Shown here: one piece after another, positions 1 to 10,189 of the stretch | How the letters are laid out: the number at the start of each line of letters is the position of its first letter | Position numbering within the stretch: position 1 is the stretch's first letter | Origin: Nitzschia sp. pyKryTriq1 | Lineage: Eukaryota; Bacillariophyta; Bacillariophyceae; Bacillariales; Bacillariaceae | Reading direction: 5' to 3' | NCBI GenBank assembly: GCA_956465555.1 | Contig: OY101115.1 | Span: forward strand, 3,038,001 to 3,102,000 | Length of the DNA stretch: 64,000 bases | Position numbers and translations under genes: made by a program | Notes under the pieces: generated by a model | What the model saw: the letters and a program-made list of their open reading frames with translations, nothing else | Told to the model about the DNA's origin: nothing | Databases searched by the model: none

Positions 1-298
1 TACTGAGGTAATGAGCCTAGTATTTGGGCGAATAGTGTTTTAACGTTTCCTAAAATGGAATTATTAAAATTGTGAGCTTTTCGTTATGGGTATTCTGAGG
101 GGAATGGATTCTTTTTATTCTCCCATGGATCTCCTCCGATATTCTTCGAGCCTCTTTTCATAACGAAGGGGTTCTTCGAAAGCCTCCGAAGAGTTCTCCA
201 AACGTGCACCATTCGTATTCGGAATACTCCGGTTAATCCCACTCGGAGTCGTGAGAGTGACTCGAATCCTCAGAGCCCATTACCTGATTATTCTTACA
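1..298 (-). repeat. 3' LTR of the copia element, incomplete at window edge
   Basis: It begins (minus strand) TGTAAGAATAATC directly after a purine-rich tract, which is the normal polypurine tract/LTR junction. No coding sequence is visible. The outer end is not resolved, so at least 298 bp of LTR is present. Confidence 0.65.
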
Positions 299-331
299 CT
301 CCCTCTTTCGGGTTGCTCGAGTCGGCTCAGG

Positions 332-973
332 CTACCATCCCATGATCTCCTTTCGATGTCGAACTAGGAGCTCTTCATTCAATGGTTTCGTCAGAATGTC
401 GGCAGGCTGATCTTCAGTCGCAATTTTGTGGATTGTGATCTGTGGATCCTTTCCATCGGTGTACGAACGGAAGAAGTGCAGACGGTTGTTCAAATGTTTG
501 GTTCTTGGTCGGAACTTTGGGACTTTAGCGATCTCGATGGCGCCGGTATTGTCCTCAAACACTTTACATCTCATCTTCGACGTCGTCGTCACGATAGGAT
601 AGCCTATTTCCTTCATTTCCTTGAAAAGTTCCATGACGGGAATTGCATCCCGAAGTGCGTAGCTGATTCCCGTAAATTCGCTCTCCGTTGAGGATAGTGC
701 AATCTCAGTTTGTAGCTGGGATTTCCATAGTAGCGGTGCTCCTGCATAAGTAATGATGTATCCGTGTCTCGATCTTGCGGTGTCACGGTCCCAATGTTCG
801 TTGGGGTCCCAGTTACCTGCGAAGTCGGCGTCGACAAATACTTCTAGATCCCGACCTTCTGCTGGTCGCAGAATCGTTCCCTTGTCACGAGTTCCCTTCA
901 AATATCTACCAAGCCACTTCACGGCTTCTCCGTGTTCTTTCTTCGGGCAAGTTGAGAATCGCGCACATTGATG
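332..973 (-). pseudogene. Copia Pol C-terminus, RNase H fragment
   Basis: The translated minus strand carries the copia RNase H pattern: FVDADFAGNW near the start, then the SRHGYIITYAG and LSSTESEF segments, the EDNTGAIEIA segment, an RTKHLNNRLHFFR segment and ADILTKPL close to the stop. The frame continues upstream of the first Met through HQCARFSTCPKKEHGEAVKW to about 973, where it runs into LTR-tip sequence and a stop. Everything N-terminal of this region is missing, so it is a remnant and not a functional polyprotein. Confidence 0.88.
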
Positions 974-1133
974 CGTTATGTTACCTGATTATTCTTACAC
1001 ACACTTCGTCTCGTTTTCATTCATCTTGCCAGCAAGCAGACTATACAAGATATGTTGAATTTGTAAGCAGCTATAGCACTGACTGCCTTGACCCTGGCTA
1101 TTGTTTCGATACCGGTAGAGGAAGTCTTCCGAA

Positions 1134-4100
1134 ATGCCCAACGAAGCCGAGAGTACTGGTAGTACAACGAGTGTCCCTGTGGCACCCAAAACAGTGGATC
1201 GATCGACAGTTCCGTGGCAAGTTGATTGGAAAAATCCCACTTGGAAAGAATATTCTACCCCGGCTCCTTCCACCCCCAGACGACGAAAGCAAAATGACCG
1301 CAGTGAAACCATTGTAGGAGTTTCCACCGCCCAGGTGCAAGCTCGTGAAATCGCCGCCGAATCTCCTTCTGTCTGGCAATTGTTGTCATCGGCCACTGAC
1401 AATACTCACAACGATCAAGACGAGGACGACCACTGGTTGCTGACAGTCACTTTGTTGGATCCTTCGGGAGAATCCTTCATTAGCAGCAGTACTGGTAATG
1501 CGAGGAATACCCAAGTTGCGACAGATATTCTGTTGGAATTGATGCATTGTGAAACGCAAGAAATCCTTCATTCGCGACGATTAGTGTGGCCCGAGACCAT
1601 GGGTAGCGCCACCAAACAAAGAAAAGCGGCAATGAAACGAAGTCTTTGGATGGAGTTTGGAGACGTATTTTTGCCATGGCTGAAACTGGATCCGGTGGAT
1701 GAAAATACAGCAGACGATGATAAAGTCGGCACGGTTACGAGTACTTGCTTTCCTTCCGATACTGGTGTGGTGGCAGCTACCCTTTGTCGTCAACCGTTAA
1801 CGAATCATCGAGCGAAGCGAGAGGAAGCTTTGGAAGTGATTTCGTCCATGCTAGTAGGATTGGGGCCTTCGACGACAGCAGCAACTGCCGGTGAAGAAAT
1901 CAGTGTAGAAGGGAGAAGCCGTACCGGTATTGTTGCAGACAACGAAGAAACTACGAGAAGTGGCCAAGAGCAGGGGGGCGTCGAAGAATCATCATCATCG
2001 CCATCGGAACCTACGAATGACCCACTCTGTCTAGTGTGTGTCTCCTCTCACGGCCTGATTTGTATTTACTCTATTTGGGATCTGTTGTCTCTCGTGGCAC
2101 CCTTGGAAGAAGAGCCGCAAGAGTCCACCACAGCAACATCCGTATCGTCAGAACTGGTCGAGGAAAGAGCCATGGCGGCATGGTTGCTCGGTGCGGAACT
2201 TTTTCAGCAGCTCGAATCGACGTGGCTCCCTCTTTCTCGACCCAAGACTACTATTTCACTGTCTATTTTGAATGAAGACTGGGATCCACCAAAAGTGGAT
2301 CCACCAAAAGAAGATCGAAACATGGACGATGCGGAACACGAGGGCCAGCAAGACGAACCGAACCCTTCTACACCAAACCAAGCCATGACGAGTCTCCCGC
2401 CATCCAAGACTACCACCAACATACTTGTGTGGAATCCGTGGATCGAAGCCTCCACCCTTCCACAACGGACAATCTACAATACAGCCACGTCCGTTCACGT
2501 GGTAGGTCCCTCTTGTCCATTCTTGGTCGTTTTGGGCCAAGGAATTCCACACAATTCTCCTGCCATCTCCTCCAAACGCCGAAGAAGAAAACGGAGATCA
2601 TCGGTCACGTCGAAAGAAGACAAAGCCACGATGGGCGAGGAGTTGAAAAAGGACGATGATTCGAAAGGGCCTCCTAAAGAGGCACCAGATGCGGCTTCCG
2701 CTGCAGAACGGGATTGGTGGAGGAGGGCCGGACAAGGAGGACCAACTACCTCCACTCATGAGGCTAATCCTCTCACAGGGCAGAACCAAAAAGATGATTG
2801 GTGGGCTGGCGACGAATCATCGGAGGAAAAATCAGCCAAGAAGCAGCCTTCCACATCAATCGCACAACATAAAGATTATGAATTCACGTCGCCTCTGGGT
2901 GGATTCGTTACGTTTTGCTCTATGGCATCCTGGTCCGAATCTAAAACACTCTTCCTGGACTTTGTACCACTCTCTGTGGCATATGTGGAGCACTGGCATG
3001 GAATGGAGCTTTTGCTTTGCATAGGTGATGATCATGTGGTGGCCATACGATTGGATATATTACCCTCATCTGTCTTGGTTGGTATGGACGAGGAATTGAA
3101 AACGATGGCGACCGGTGATCCGAGCAATACTGTAAACATCTTCAACCACCATCCGACCGTATTCATCAATCGCTTTCAGCTACTCACAGTCGACCTACGG
3201 CTGCCAATAAAGAGAAATGGTTCGGCGAAGATGGGTAGTCGGGTGCTTTGTGGAGCCGGCACAGAGCCGCCGGCGCTTCTTCAGATGTACACTGAAGTCG
3301 ATGATCGCTCCCATCGAGAGCAAGGCTTACTGGTCATGCCAACTTTTGTTGGCATATCGGAGAAGGGTTCCATCGTCACCTCTACCCAAGAGATGGACCG
3401 CGTGGCCCAAATACCCGTTCAACAAGATGACGATCAGAACTACTCGTTGCTTCGCTCGGCATGGGGCTACGTGGGGCAAGGATGGTCATTGTTTGGGGCA
3501 GGAAGTCGGGTCTATTTTCTTTGTTGGGAGGGCGCGACCGCAAATCGGGGTATCTCATTCCTACAGCAACTACCTGGATCTCCAGAGGGGATTCATTCGT
3601 CTCGGTGCGTGGCAAGCGTTGTCCCATATTCAAATATCGAAAAAGCAGCATCTACCAGTGGCCTCGATGCAGGTGTACAATTACCTTTCAAGGAAACAGT
3701 CGAAGAAAGCGGTATCAACCAGGATATTCACGAAGACCCAGACTCCACAGGCCTACTTGCAGAAGCTATGCAAAGCGTCTCGTCGATTCGGTTGGACACA
3801 ACGGTCACTACCATGAGCCCTTCAGGTACACAAGAGAATCCATCCGATCTTCTGAGGTTGTCACATGGACAAAAGAGCGAACGTTTGCTTCGGCACCTAT
3901 CAAGCTGGACACAGTTGGAGGATACCGATGACAATCGAGAATGGTTGGATCGTCATGTACCGGTAGTTACCATCAAGTCGGGTAGAGATTCTTCGACGCT
4001 GACCGGATCTCTGAGCGTCCTAAGCATGCGCCAGGTCGTCATTGAGAACGGTGCTGCTTCTCCCTTTTCGCAGGTCCTGGGGTGGTTGAGTCAAAAGCAA

Positions 4101-6053
4101 GATTACTTCACAGCTGCAAGCATTGCCTTAGACTTGCTTCGAGACCCTGGAACTCTCTATCATTTGTGGAAACATGCGGAGAAGATCGACGAGGAAGACG
4201 AACAAACCAAGCTTAAAGGGCTCTTGGATGGTATTATGCCAGTCAAAACCACTGAAGATGACGACAAAGGCAGTCAGAGTCTGACGACGGCCACTTGGAC
4301 ACAATTGGCAGATATGACTGTTGGGTGCCTGGTCAAAGGTGGACTTGCCATGTCCAAGACTTTGATATTGTTCTTGCAAACTAATCGATATTATGATCCA
4401 GCACGTGCGTCCCTGATGTTGGTTGCAGCGTTGGCCAACGCTGTCTCTGGAGATGAAGGGGCGGTAGCTGCAGCCATGGGGAGCCCCACAGAAGTCTCCT
4501 GTTCTGTCCACGACTTCTCCATCCAGGAGCTCCTTTGGCCCATGCAGTGTTTGCTGGAGATTGGCGTAGCCCGAAACTACCTGAAAATGACTTTGAACCT
4601 CATCAATGCCACCATTCCGGACGAATTGCGACGACGGCCTCGACAAGGTAGTGGAATGACTTTGCCTTCACTGGATTTAACGAAAGCCATGGTCACCAGG
4701 GTCGTGTCCTGTGACCGCACCGGCGCACGACTGTTGCTGGATCTACCGAGCGAAGAATCATCTTCCACTTTTTGGGACTCATTGGACAGTGAAACCCAAC
4801 AAAGTCTTCTGTTGATAGAAATCGGTCAAAAGTACCCTATGCTGATCCAAGAAGAGGTTCGGGGATGGGCCCGCAAACAACTTCATGTTGCGCTCATGGG
4901 TGGTGAAAACCAAGACGCAATGTCTCTTTCCACTGAATGGTTAAGAGAACTTGCCACTGCTTGCTTATTCAATGCAGGCTGTGATCTACAGGATTTCATC
5001 TTGGATCCGACAAATATCTCAATGATGTCCATTGGGTCGGAAAACTCGACTGTGTGGACCGACCTAGAGATGGACGGGGAAGATGGATTATACCAACACA
5101 AGCTTAAAATTGTGGAAACTCGGAGTGCCTTGGAGCCATCCCCAGGGTCCAGTGGGCTCGATTTCGATGTCTTGATTTCTTGTTTGTTGTTGCTGCAAAG
5201 TCGTCGGGCTACTTGGCGAGAGCGCAAAGAGAAGTTTGTATCGACCCAATCTCTGCTAGACGCAGCATGCTATTTGGCTGGGCGGCCTACATCTCGATCT
5301 GAAGAGTCCCTGTTTACTCTGGATGGAAAGACTTTGATGGAGGAGTGCGTCCTGAGTGGGAATGTGCGGGCCGGTGCAAACCTCATTGGTGGAAAGAATG
5401 GTTTTGTCCTGAGCTGTTGCAACATTCTAATGTTGGAACTTCAGGTATCGATGGAAGATGCCGAAGCATTTTTTTTGAGCGAGAGCCTGGACACTGGGGG
5501 CATTTTTACTCAAGAGTCCTCAAAGTTTCAACCAGATCGTTTTGAATTGTCGGAATCCCACCGGCAGCTCTTATGGTTACTCGACGAGTACGTTTTGAGT
5601 ATTCGAACCTACGGTGAATTTGAATCCACACATTACTCGAGAGGTCGGGTTGATCCTGTCTTTGCCGCACGGTCGATTTTCCGCGCTTGGCTTGGTCTGA
5701 CATTTTTCTGCAAACGACGTGGATCAGAATGGATTTGCCGGTGGCTTGTTGGGCGCTTAGGCCTGCAGACAGATGGGACAGGCCGCCATCGTTTGGCTTG
5801 CGCTGCCATCGTGCGAGCATTGCTGTGGCCAAGTGATGGCCATGAATTCGGCGAGGAATCCACGACTCCAGATTCTTTGCTGGGGCATGTACTCGAGGTG
5901 GACAAGAAATTTCTCATCCAGCTGGCAAAGTCATCCTGTGGCCTGGTCGAATCGATCCCACCGCCAATCGCTGATGGGCTGATTGGCCTGGCGGATGCAA
6001 CACAAGAGTTGTCGACGAGTCTGGCATCAGTCCGCTTCAATAGAACTCTTTGA
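1134..6053 (+). CDS. Very large protein of unknown function, 1639 aa
   Basis: One uninterrupted frame of 1639 codons; an ORF this long cannot be chance. I do not recognise the family. The first ~200 residues are polar, residues ~200-330 and ~400-590 are acidic or low complexity, and residues ~300-860 contain short hydrophobic beta-like segments (for example around LVCVSSHGLICIYSIWDLLSL) that could form a propeller. From about residue 970 onward the sequence is helical and leucine-rich (GWLSQKQDYFTAASIALDLL and following). A beta-propeller plus alpha-solenoid layout, as in nucleoporins and coat proteins, is possible but only inferred. No signal peptide or membrane segment is seen. The start ATG lies 15 bp after a TACCGGTAG palindrome. 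Confidence 0.8.
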   Translation: MPNEAESTGSTTSVPVAPKTVDRSTVPWQVDWKNPTWKEYSTPAPSTPRRRKQNDRSETIVGVSTAQVQAREIAAESPSVWQLLSSATDNTHNDQDEDDHWLLTVTLLDPSGESFISSSTGNARNTQVATDILLELMHCETQEILHSRRLVWPETMGSATKQRKAAMKRSLWMEFGDVFLPWLKLDPVDENTADDDKVGTVTSTCFPSDTGVVAATLCRQPLTNHRAKREEALEVISSMLVGLGPSTTAATAGEEISVEGRSRTGIVADNEETTRSGQEQGGVEESSSSPSEPTNDPLCLVCVSSHGLICIYSIWDLLSLVAPLEEEPQESTTATSVSSELVEERAMAAWLLGAELFQQLESTWLPLSRPKTTISLSILNEDWDPPKVDPPKEDRNMDDAEHEGQQDEPNPSTPNQAMTSLPPSKTTTNILVWNPWIEASTLPQRTIYNTATSVHVVGPSCPFLVVLGQGIPHNSPAISSKRRRRKRRSSVTSKEDKATMGEELKKDDDSKGPPKEAPDAASAAERDWWRRAGQGGPTTSTHEANPLTGQNQKDDWWAGDESSEEKSAKKQPSTSIAQHKDYEFTSPLGGFVTFCSMASWSESKTLFLDFVPLSVAYVEHWHGMELLLCIGDDHVVAIRLDILPSSVLVGMDEELKTMATGDPSNTVNIFNHHPTVFINRFQLLTVDLRLPIKRNGSAKMGSRVLCGAGTEPPALLQMYTEVDDRSHREQGLLVMPTFVGISEKGSIVTSTQEMDRVAQIPVQQDDDQNYSLLRSAWGYVGQGWSLFGAGSRVYFLCWEGATANRGISFLQQLPGSPEGIHSSRCVASVVPYSNIEKAASTSGLDAGVQLPFKETVEESGINQDIHEDPDSTGLLAEAMQSVSSIRLDTTVTTMSPSGTQENPSDLLRLSHGQKSERLLRHLSSWTQLEDTDDNREWLDRHVPVVTIKSGRDSSTLTGSLSVLSMRQVVIENGAASPFSQVLGWLSQKQDYFTAASIALDLLRDPGTLYHLWKHAEKIDEEDEQTKLKGLLDGIMPVKTTEDDDKGSQSLTTATWTQLADMTVGCLVKGGLAMSKTLILFLQTNRYYDPARASLMLVAALANAVSGDEGAVAAAMGSPTEVSCSVHDFSIQELLWPMQCLLEIGVARNYLKMTLNLINATIPDELRRRPRQGSGMTLPSLDLTKAMVTRVVSCDRTGARLLLDLPSEESSSTFWDSLDSETQQSLLLIEIGQKYPMLIQEEVRGWARKQLHVALMGGENQDAMSLSTEWLRELATACLFNAGCDLQDFILDPTNISMMSIGSENSTVWTDLEMDGEDGLYQHKLKIVETRSALEPSPGSSGLDFDVLISCLLLLQSRRATWRERKEKFVSTQSLLDAACYLAGRPTSRSEESLFTLDGKTLMEECVLSGNVRAGANLIGGKNGFVLSCCNILMLELQVSMEDAEAFFLSESLDTGGIFTQESSKFQPDRFELSESHRQLLWLLDEYVLSIRTYGEFESTHYSRGRVDPVFAARSIFRAWLGLTFFCKRRGSEWICRWLVGRLGLQTDGTGRHRLACAAIVRALLWPSDGHEFGEESTTPDSLLGHVLEVDKKFLIQLAKSSCGLVESIPPPIADGLIGLADATQELSTSLASVRFNRTL

Positions 6054-6179
6054 TACTACTCTAGCTTCCGACGGCTTTCCTGAGGCTCTAGCTATTGGAA
6101 GATAAAGTACTATGTTCAATTTTTTAAAAAGAAGGTACGCGGTTTTTGTGTTGAAAAAAGTCAAAGTCAACATTTAAAA

Positions 6180-8024
6180 CTAACTGGAAGAGGAGTTATC
6201 GCGATCGTAATCATCATTGTTGTCTGCCGCCACCGGTAAAGCTGCCGCATATTCTGCTGCAGGAGAAACTGCGATTGTCTCCATTGTTTCCATGGATGGG
6301 ACGAGAGACAGACCTATCGACGCGGATTCGTCCACATCTATTACTCGAATAGGAACATCGTACGTCCTGGTGTTGTTTTTGGATGCACGGGCCGCATCTT
6401 CAACGCTGGAAAGAAGGCCATAGTTGGTGACCAAATTCTTGTGCGGAAGGATGGACCCTGTCATTGGGCTCCTATTGCTGGTGGTAAGCCACCGAGCAAT
6501 GGCACCACGCTCGTAGGTGTGTCCATCAGCAGCCACAACTGGATCTATCATTGGAAAGCCTGTGATGGGGCAGGCTGGCATGTTCGGAAGCGCTTCTGGT
6601 TCCAGAGTGGGTAACGCCACCTGACTGATTGCTCGTGGTTTGGAATCCAAAATGTCGTTGTGGCTACCCATGCGACCACTACTATTCCCTACTCCGTCGT
6701 CTTCTTCAAGATCGGAGGATCTCAGATTCGGCAAATCTAGCTCATCCGTGACGTCGGGGTTGTAGCGCCCATCCCAGTTCGTAACATTCGCAACATCCCC
6801 AAGAACAGTGTCCAACCCACCCGAGAACCAGCGATTGAACAAGCTCACGCCTCCCTGCACTATTTCTTGACCCACATCCAAGAGACCTTCCACCGCCACT
6901 CGCTCCACAGTGTGTGTAATTGAATGAACAAGCGGCGAGTGCGACAGACGCTCCGCCACGGAAGCAAATTCGTCTTGAGCAACCTCGACAGTACTGCTAT
7001 GACGCTCTTCACAAATCAACATGAAACGGTGGGCTTGAAAAGTACAAACCCAGCCTTCTTGGGTAGTATACGAAATAAGGACGGTATCACCGTCCACTTC
7101 TGCAACTCGATACTGCCGACCACACTGGAGTGGATACAAATCACGGGGACTGCAAAATCGAGTGAACCGACAGAAGTCACCGGGGCGGGGTGGCGGATCG
7201 CTGGGCTCGTATTCACAGACAAGCCTGACTGACCCCCGAGATGTCTCGGTACCTGAGAGCGTGAGCCACCCATCAAAAGTATGATCTCGTCCCGTGAAGA
7301 GGCGTTGCAAGTCGATCGAAGCCATGCCCATGAACATGTCGTTGCTGTCACCACTGAACATACCCTTGGAAGGCTTGTTGACTCGCCCAACCTCAGCCGT
7401 GTGGAACAAAGCCACAGTGAGGAGTGTTTGCGGTTTTTCATAGCGAGAGGAGCTTGAATTTTCGTCCACCGACGAAGAGCTCCCGGCTGTCTCAAATGAC
7501 AGATTCTCCGAGGCATCGGGATGTGCCACTTTGGCGGCTGGTAGACTCACGTCCATAAACATGGCTTCCTGCCTCGGCCAGATTGGATCAAGAGAATCAT
7601 ACACCTCGGAACTTCGTTGTGTGCTATCTCCAAACTTCACGCTGGCATAGGGGTTTGCTGTACCACCTCCTCCACCTTTGCCCGCAGACCGCTTTCCACT
7701 GCCAAACACAATTCCCCCCAAACCTGCCTTTTGCACCGGTTCCAGATCTCGCGCAGCCACCACTCGGACCACCAAGGTACCCAAAATATACTGCGGAACA
7801 ATCCCGTCGGCAGAACCCTTGCCACCCTTTTCCAATCCTTCCTTCTTTCCGGGCTTGACAAATACCGTGGGGTCTTCCTGTTCCGATGAGTCTTGAAGGT
7901 GATGATCCAAGTCGGGAAAGTCCACGTCTGGATCGGGAAGCAACGTTGAGTCCTCATTCAAGCTCTGAGGAAACGAGGCAGCGGGCGGACTGCTCTCCTC
8001 ACTACTCGTACTACTTTCGGACAT
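6180..8024 (-). CDS. C2-domain and U-box protein, putative E3 ubiquitin ligase
   Basis: This 614 aa single-exon protein has an acidic Ser-rich start, then a C2-like domain at about residues 80-265 (YILGTLVVRVVAARDLEPV, NPYASVKFGD, SLDPIWPRQEAMFMDV). The middle is a ~200-residue linker. A U-box follows at about 484-555: PACPITGFPMIDPVVAADGHTYERGAIARWL, with the characteristic CPIT, DPV, DGHTYER and NRSPMT elements. U-box domains recruit E2 enzymes for ubiquitin transfer, and C2 domains commonly bind membranes or calcium. A glycine-rich insertion (GGGGGT) interrupts the C2 loop region. Substrates cannot be inferred. It is convergent with the upstream large gene, the stops being about 130 bp apart. 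Confidence 0.85.
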   Translation of the reverse strand: MSESSTSSEESSPPAASFPQSLNEDSTLLPDPDVDFPDLDHHLQDSSEQEDPTVFVKPGKKEGLEKGGKGSADGIVPQYILGTLVVRVVAARDLEPVQKAGLGGIVFGSGKRSAGKGGGGGTANPYASVKFGDSTQRSSEVYDSLDPIWPRQEAMFMDVSLPAAKVAHPDASENLSFETAGSSSSVDENSSSSRYEKPQTLLTVALFHTAEVGRVNKPSKGMFSGDSNDMFMGMASIDLQRLFTGRDHTFDGWLTLSGTETSRGSVRLVCEYEPSDPPPRPGDFCRFTRFCSPRDLYPLQCGRQYRVAEVDGDTVLISYTTQEGWVCTFQAHRFMLICEERHSSTVEVAQDEFASVAERLSHSPLVHSITHTVERVAVEGLLDVGQEIVQGGVSLFNRWFSGGLDTVLGDVANVTNWDGRYNPDVTDELDLPNLRSSDLEEDDGVGNSSGRMGSHNDILDSKPRAISQVALPTLEPEALPNMPACPITGFPMIDPVVAADGHTYERGAIARWLTTSNRSPMTGSILPHKNLVTNYGLLSSVEDAARASKNNTRTYDVPIRVIDVDESASIGLSLVPSMETMETIAVSPAAEYAAALPVAADNNDDYDRDNSSSS

Positions 8025-8366
8025 GGTGTTTTCGTAAATAAAAAATGCTACTGTTTATGTATGTTGTGTGAAATAAATGTCGATGGTGTGATGAGAGGAG
8101 GCGGGAGGCGTTATGGTCCATGGTCCATGGTCGGCGAAAGAAGTATTTGGCGAGAGACGAGACGACGTGCTTTTTTTCTACGACGTGTCATATATGAGGG
8201 TATGTTTTGATTGGGTTTGTACCTACTTACAATATGTACAGTATGTGCATATAATTACCAGGAATCGACTGATCTGACTGACTTCACTCTCGCTACTCCT
8301 CGTGCTTCTGTTGGACGACGACTCCTCCATCCTGGTCGTAGACTAGCTTCGTAGACTTCTAGTAGA
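8025..8366. other. Intergenic, no gene seen
   Basis: It separates the 5' end of the C2/U-box gene from the 3' end of the DHFR gene, so it should hold the promoter of the former. It contains a duplicated GGTCCATGG word near 8114-8130 and no convincing ORF. Confidence 0.6.
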
Positions 8367-9287
8367 CTATCTACTTTTTCTCTTGTAGATATAGTAATTA
8401 AAACTGGGAGCATCATCATCTTGGGGATATAATATTTTCTCATTTTCTTCGAATCGATCCATCCAAAGATCTTTGGGTGGAAACAACGCAACGTTTTGTC
8501 GTTGTTGCTGCTGGTCTCCTCGCGTGATTATACTGTAGTCAATTTCAATATCTACCACCGAGAGATGTAGTTCTGATGCAGAATCATGAGTCAATGCCTC
8601 TTCGTACAGTTGTTGTCCACCAGCGATCCAACATGTCAGATCAGATGATTGCTTCGCCTTATTCTTATTCTTGTCGTTCAGCACCAACAACTCTTCCTCA
8701 AATTGTCCCGCCAGCTCCAGCGCTTCCGGGAGGGATCTTGCTAGCTTGAGTACTGTATTCGGCGCATATTTGGAAATCGGTTTGATGATAGTCTTTATGG
8801 ATCTCGAAACAATGATGCAACATCGCGTGTGGTGGATATGTGCCAACATGGGGTGCTCTTCGTACGTTCGTTTTCCAACGATGATAATCCCCTTGTCGGT
8901 GAGGTTCTTGAATAACATTCGATCCCGAGGAATTCGCCAAGGAATCCTACCATTGAGACCACTCACTCCATTCTTGGACATGGCTGCCACGATTCCAAAT
9001 GGAATACTATCATTCTTATTAGGCGATCGCTTATCCTACGAACACGAAGAGAGAGAATTTAGTATCGGATGATGGATGATGATGATGAAATACGTGCACG
9101 CATTTATTGATATGCCAACTAGACATACCTGGGTATTATGTGAGAATAGCCGCCGTCTCTCCCAAAGCCGAAAGGATGAGCACAACTCGTCGGACCAGAC
9201 GGAGTACGAGGGTGGTCGTATCAATGATGCGCTACAGCCCTTCTTGGCCAATAGGAATTTCGACTGATTCTTCATCAAACCCCACAT
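8367..9287 (-). CDS. Dihydrofolate reductase, stand-alone
   Basis: Two exons are proposed: 9287-9129 and 9035-8367, with a 93 bp GT-AG intron, giving 275 aa. The second exon holds a whole DHFR fold: FGIVAAMSKNGVSGLNGRIPWRIPRDRMLFK (acid residue Asp at about 91, equivalent to the catalytic Asp/Glu), IIVGKRTYEE, CCIIVSRS, the GGQQLYEEAL nucleotide-binding motif and LHLSVVDIEIDY. DHFR reduces dihydrofolate to tetrahydrofolate with NADPH. The ORF stops about 20 residues after the fold, so no thymidylate synthase is fused; many protists carry a DHFR-TS fusion instead. The first exon (53 aa, Arg/Ser-rich) has no homology I recognise and may be a targeting extension. It is less certain than exon 2. 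Confidence 0.85.
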
Positions 9288-9764
9288 TATTTCGAACTCT
9301 TGCGACCCGAAGGAAGCTCATGGACGATGTATTTCTGATGAGAGCAAGGATAGTGAATCTATCATAAGGGGTACTAATGAGGTAGACTGGACGAGATTGG
9401 CGTCGTCGTCAAACATCGAACATCATCCTTTATTGCCATGATGAGAAAGAAACTCGTTCGCGGTACAGTACAACGTACAGCGCAAGTACAGTACCAGCAT
9501 GTATGTACAGTACCGGTACGCAAAATGTCCAGAAAGATCGTCCGCGCGCCCGGCGGACCGCGTGAGCGAGGGGAATTGAAGCGGCCTGGCCATCGTCCGC
9601 AGCCAGCTCCCGCCACAAAACGCAAACGCAAGCGAAATTATACAAGCAACAGCGCAGCGACCATGGCCCTATCCATCTCCTTCTCTCTCCCACCTCCCAC
9701 TTCTACAGTACCCCGTTCGCACAACTTGCACTTGATTCACGATCCGATCAAATAATCATCTACA
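9288..9764. other. Divergent intergenic region with palindromic words
   Basis: It lies between the 5' ends of the DHFR (minus) and TOM22-like (plus) genes, so probably a bidirectional promoter. 9465-9520 has a run of GTACAGTAC and TACCGGTAC words. The ORF at 9438-9755 is Lys/Arg/Pro-rich, covers the palindrome cluster and does not look like a protein. Confidence 0.55.
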
Positions 9765-10189
9765 ATGGCATCTAGCTCGGAAATGCCGGTTGGCGGAATC
9801 AAAGGCTTCTTCATGAAGGCGGGAAAGTCGTTCTACTCCGGCGGACTCCTCGCGAAGGATTGGTCGTGGTGGCTAGCGCAAAAAGGCGGAACGATCGGGC
9901 TTGTCCTAGCGTCTACTTCGATGGTGATTCTGATGCCTCTTATTTTTGAGATCAACCGAGAAGTTGGGGTAAGAAGAACAAAGCCGTGTCTATTCGAGAG
10001 CCGGTTGCTTTAAGTTTCTCTCTAATCCAAATTTTGTGTGCTTTCTCGAAATACCAGATGATTGCCTCGGAACGTTTACAAGTAGCAGAGCTGCGGAACC
10101 AAGGCCACAGCGATAGGCAGCTACAGGAGATGGGATTCCTCGAAGCGGCTCTGCATAGTCCTTCGGTGGCATCTCTTAAAGCCAAGTAA
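9765..10189 (+). CDS. TOM22-like mitochondrial import receptor subunit
   Basis: Two exons, 9765-9968 and 10058-10189, with an 89 bp intron, give a 111 aa protein. The segment WWLAQKGGTIGLVLASTSMVILMPLIFEINRE (residues ~37-68) has the short hydrophobic helix ending in a Pro-Leu-x-x-Glu-x-x-Arg-Glu signature of Tom22-type proteins. In that family the N-terminus is cytosolic and the helix anchors the protein in the outer mitochondrial membrane, where it acts as receptor and organiser of the TOM pore. The acidic N-terminal receptor part of fungal/animal Tom22 is missing, as in plant Tom9/Tom22' proteins. The C-terminal ~40 residues (SERLQVAELRNQGHSDRQLQEMGF) are helical and amphipathic. Confidence 0.72.

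Larger units (their letters stand above)
1..999 (-). mobile_element. Decayed Ty1/copia LTR retrotransposon, internally deleted
   Basis: On the minus strand, a copia RNase H coding fragment (332-973) is followed by a purine tract at about 299-310 and then an LTR starting with TG at 298. The first 19 bases of that LTR (TGTAAGAATAATCAGGTAA) recur at 981-999, immediately upstream of the RNase H fragment. This looks like the very tip of the 5' LTR fused to the end of pol, with gag, protease, integrase and RT deleted. The far end of the 3' LTR is outside or at the very edge of the window, so a target-site duplication cannot be confirmed; the right flank is CACAC (1000-1004). Confidence 0.8.

Noticed and set aside
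9438-9755. Plus-strand ORF of 105 codons before the TOM22-like gene
   Set aside because: It runs through the palindrome cluster and promoter region, is basic/proline-rich and has no domain.
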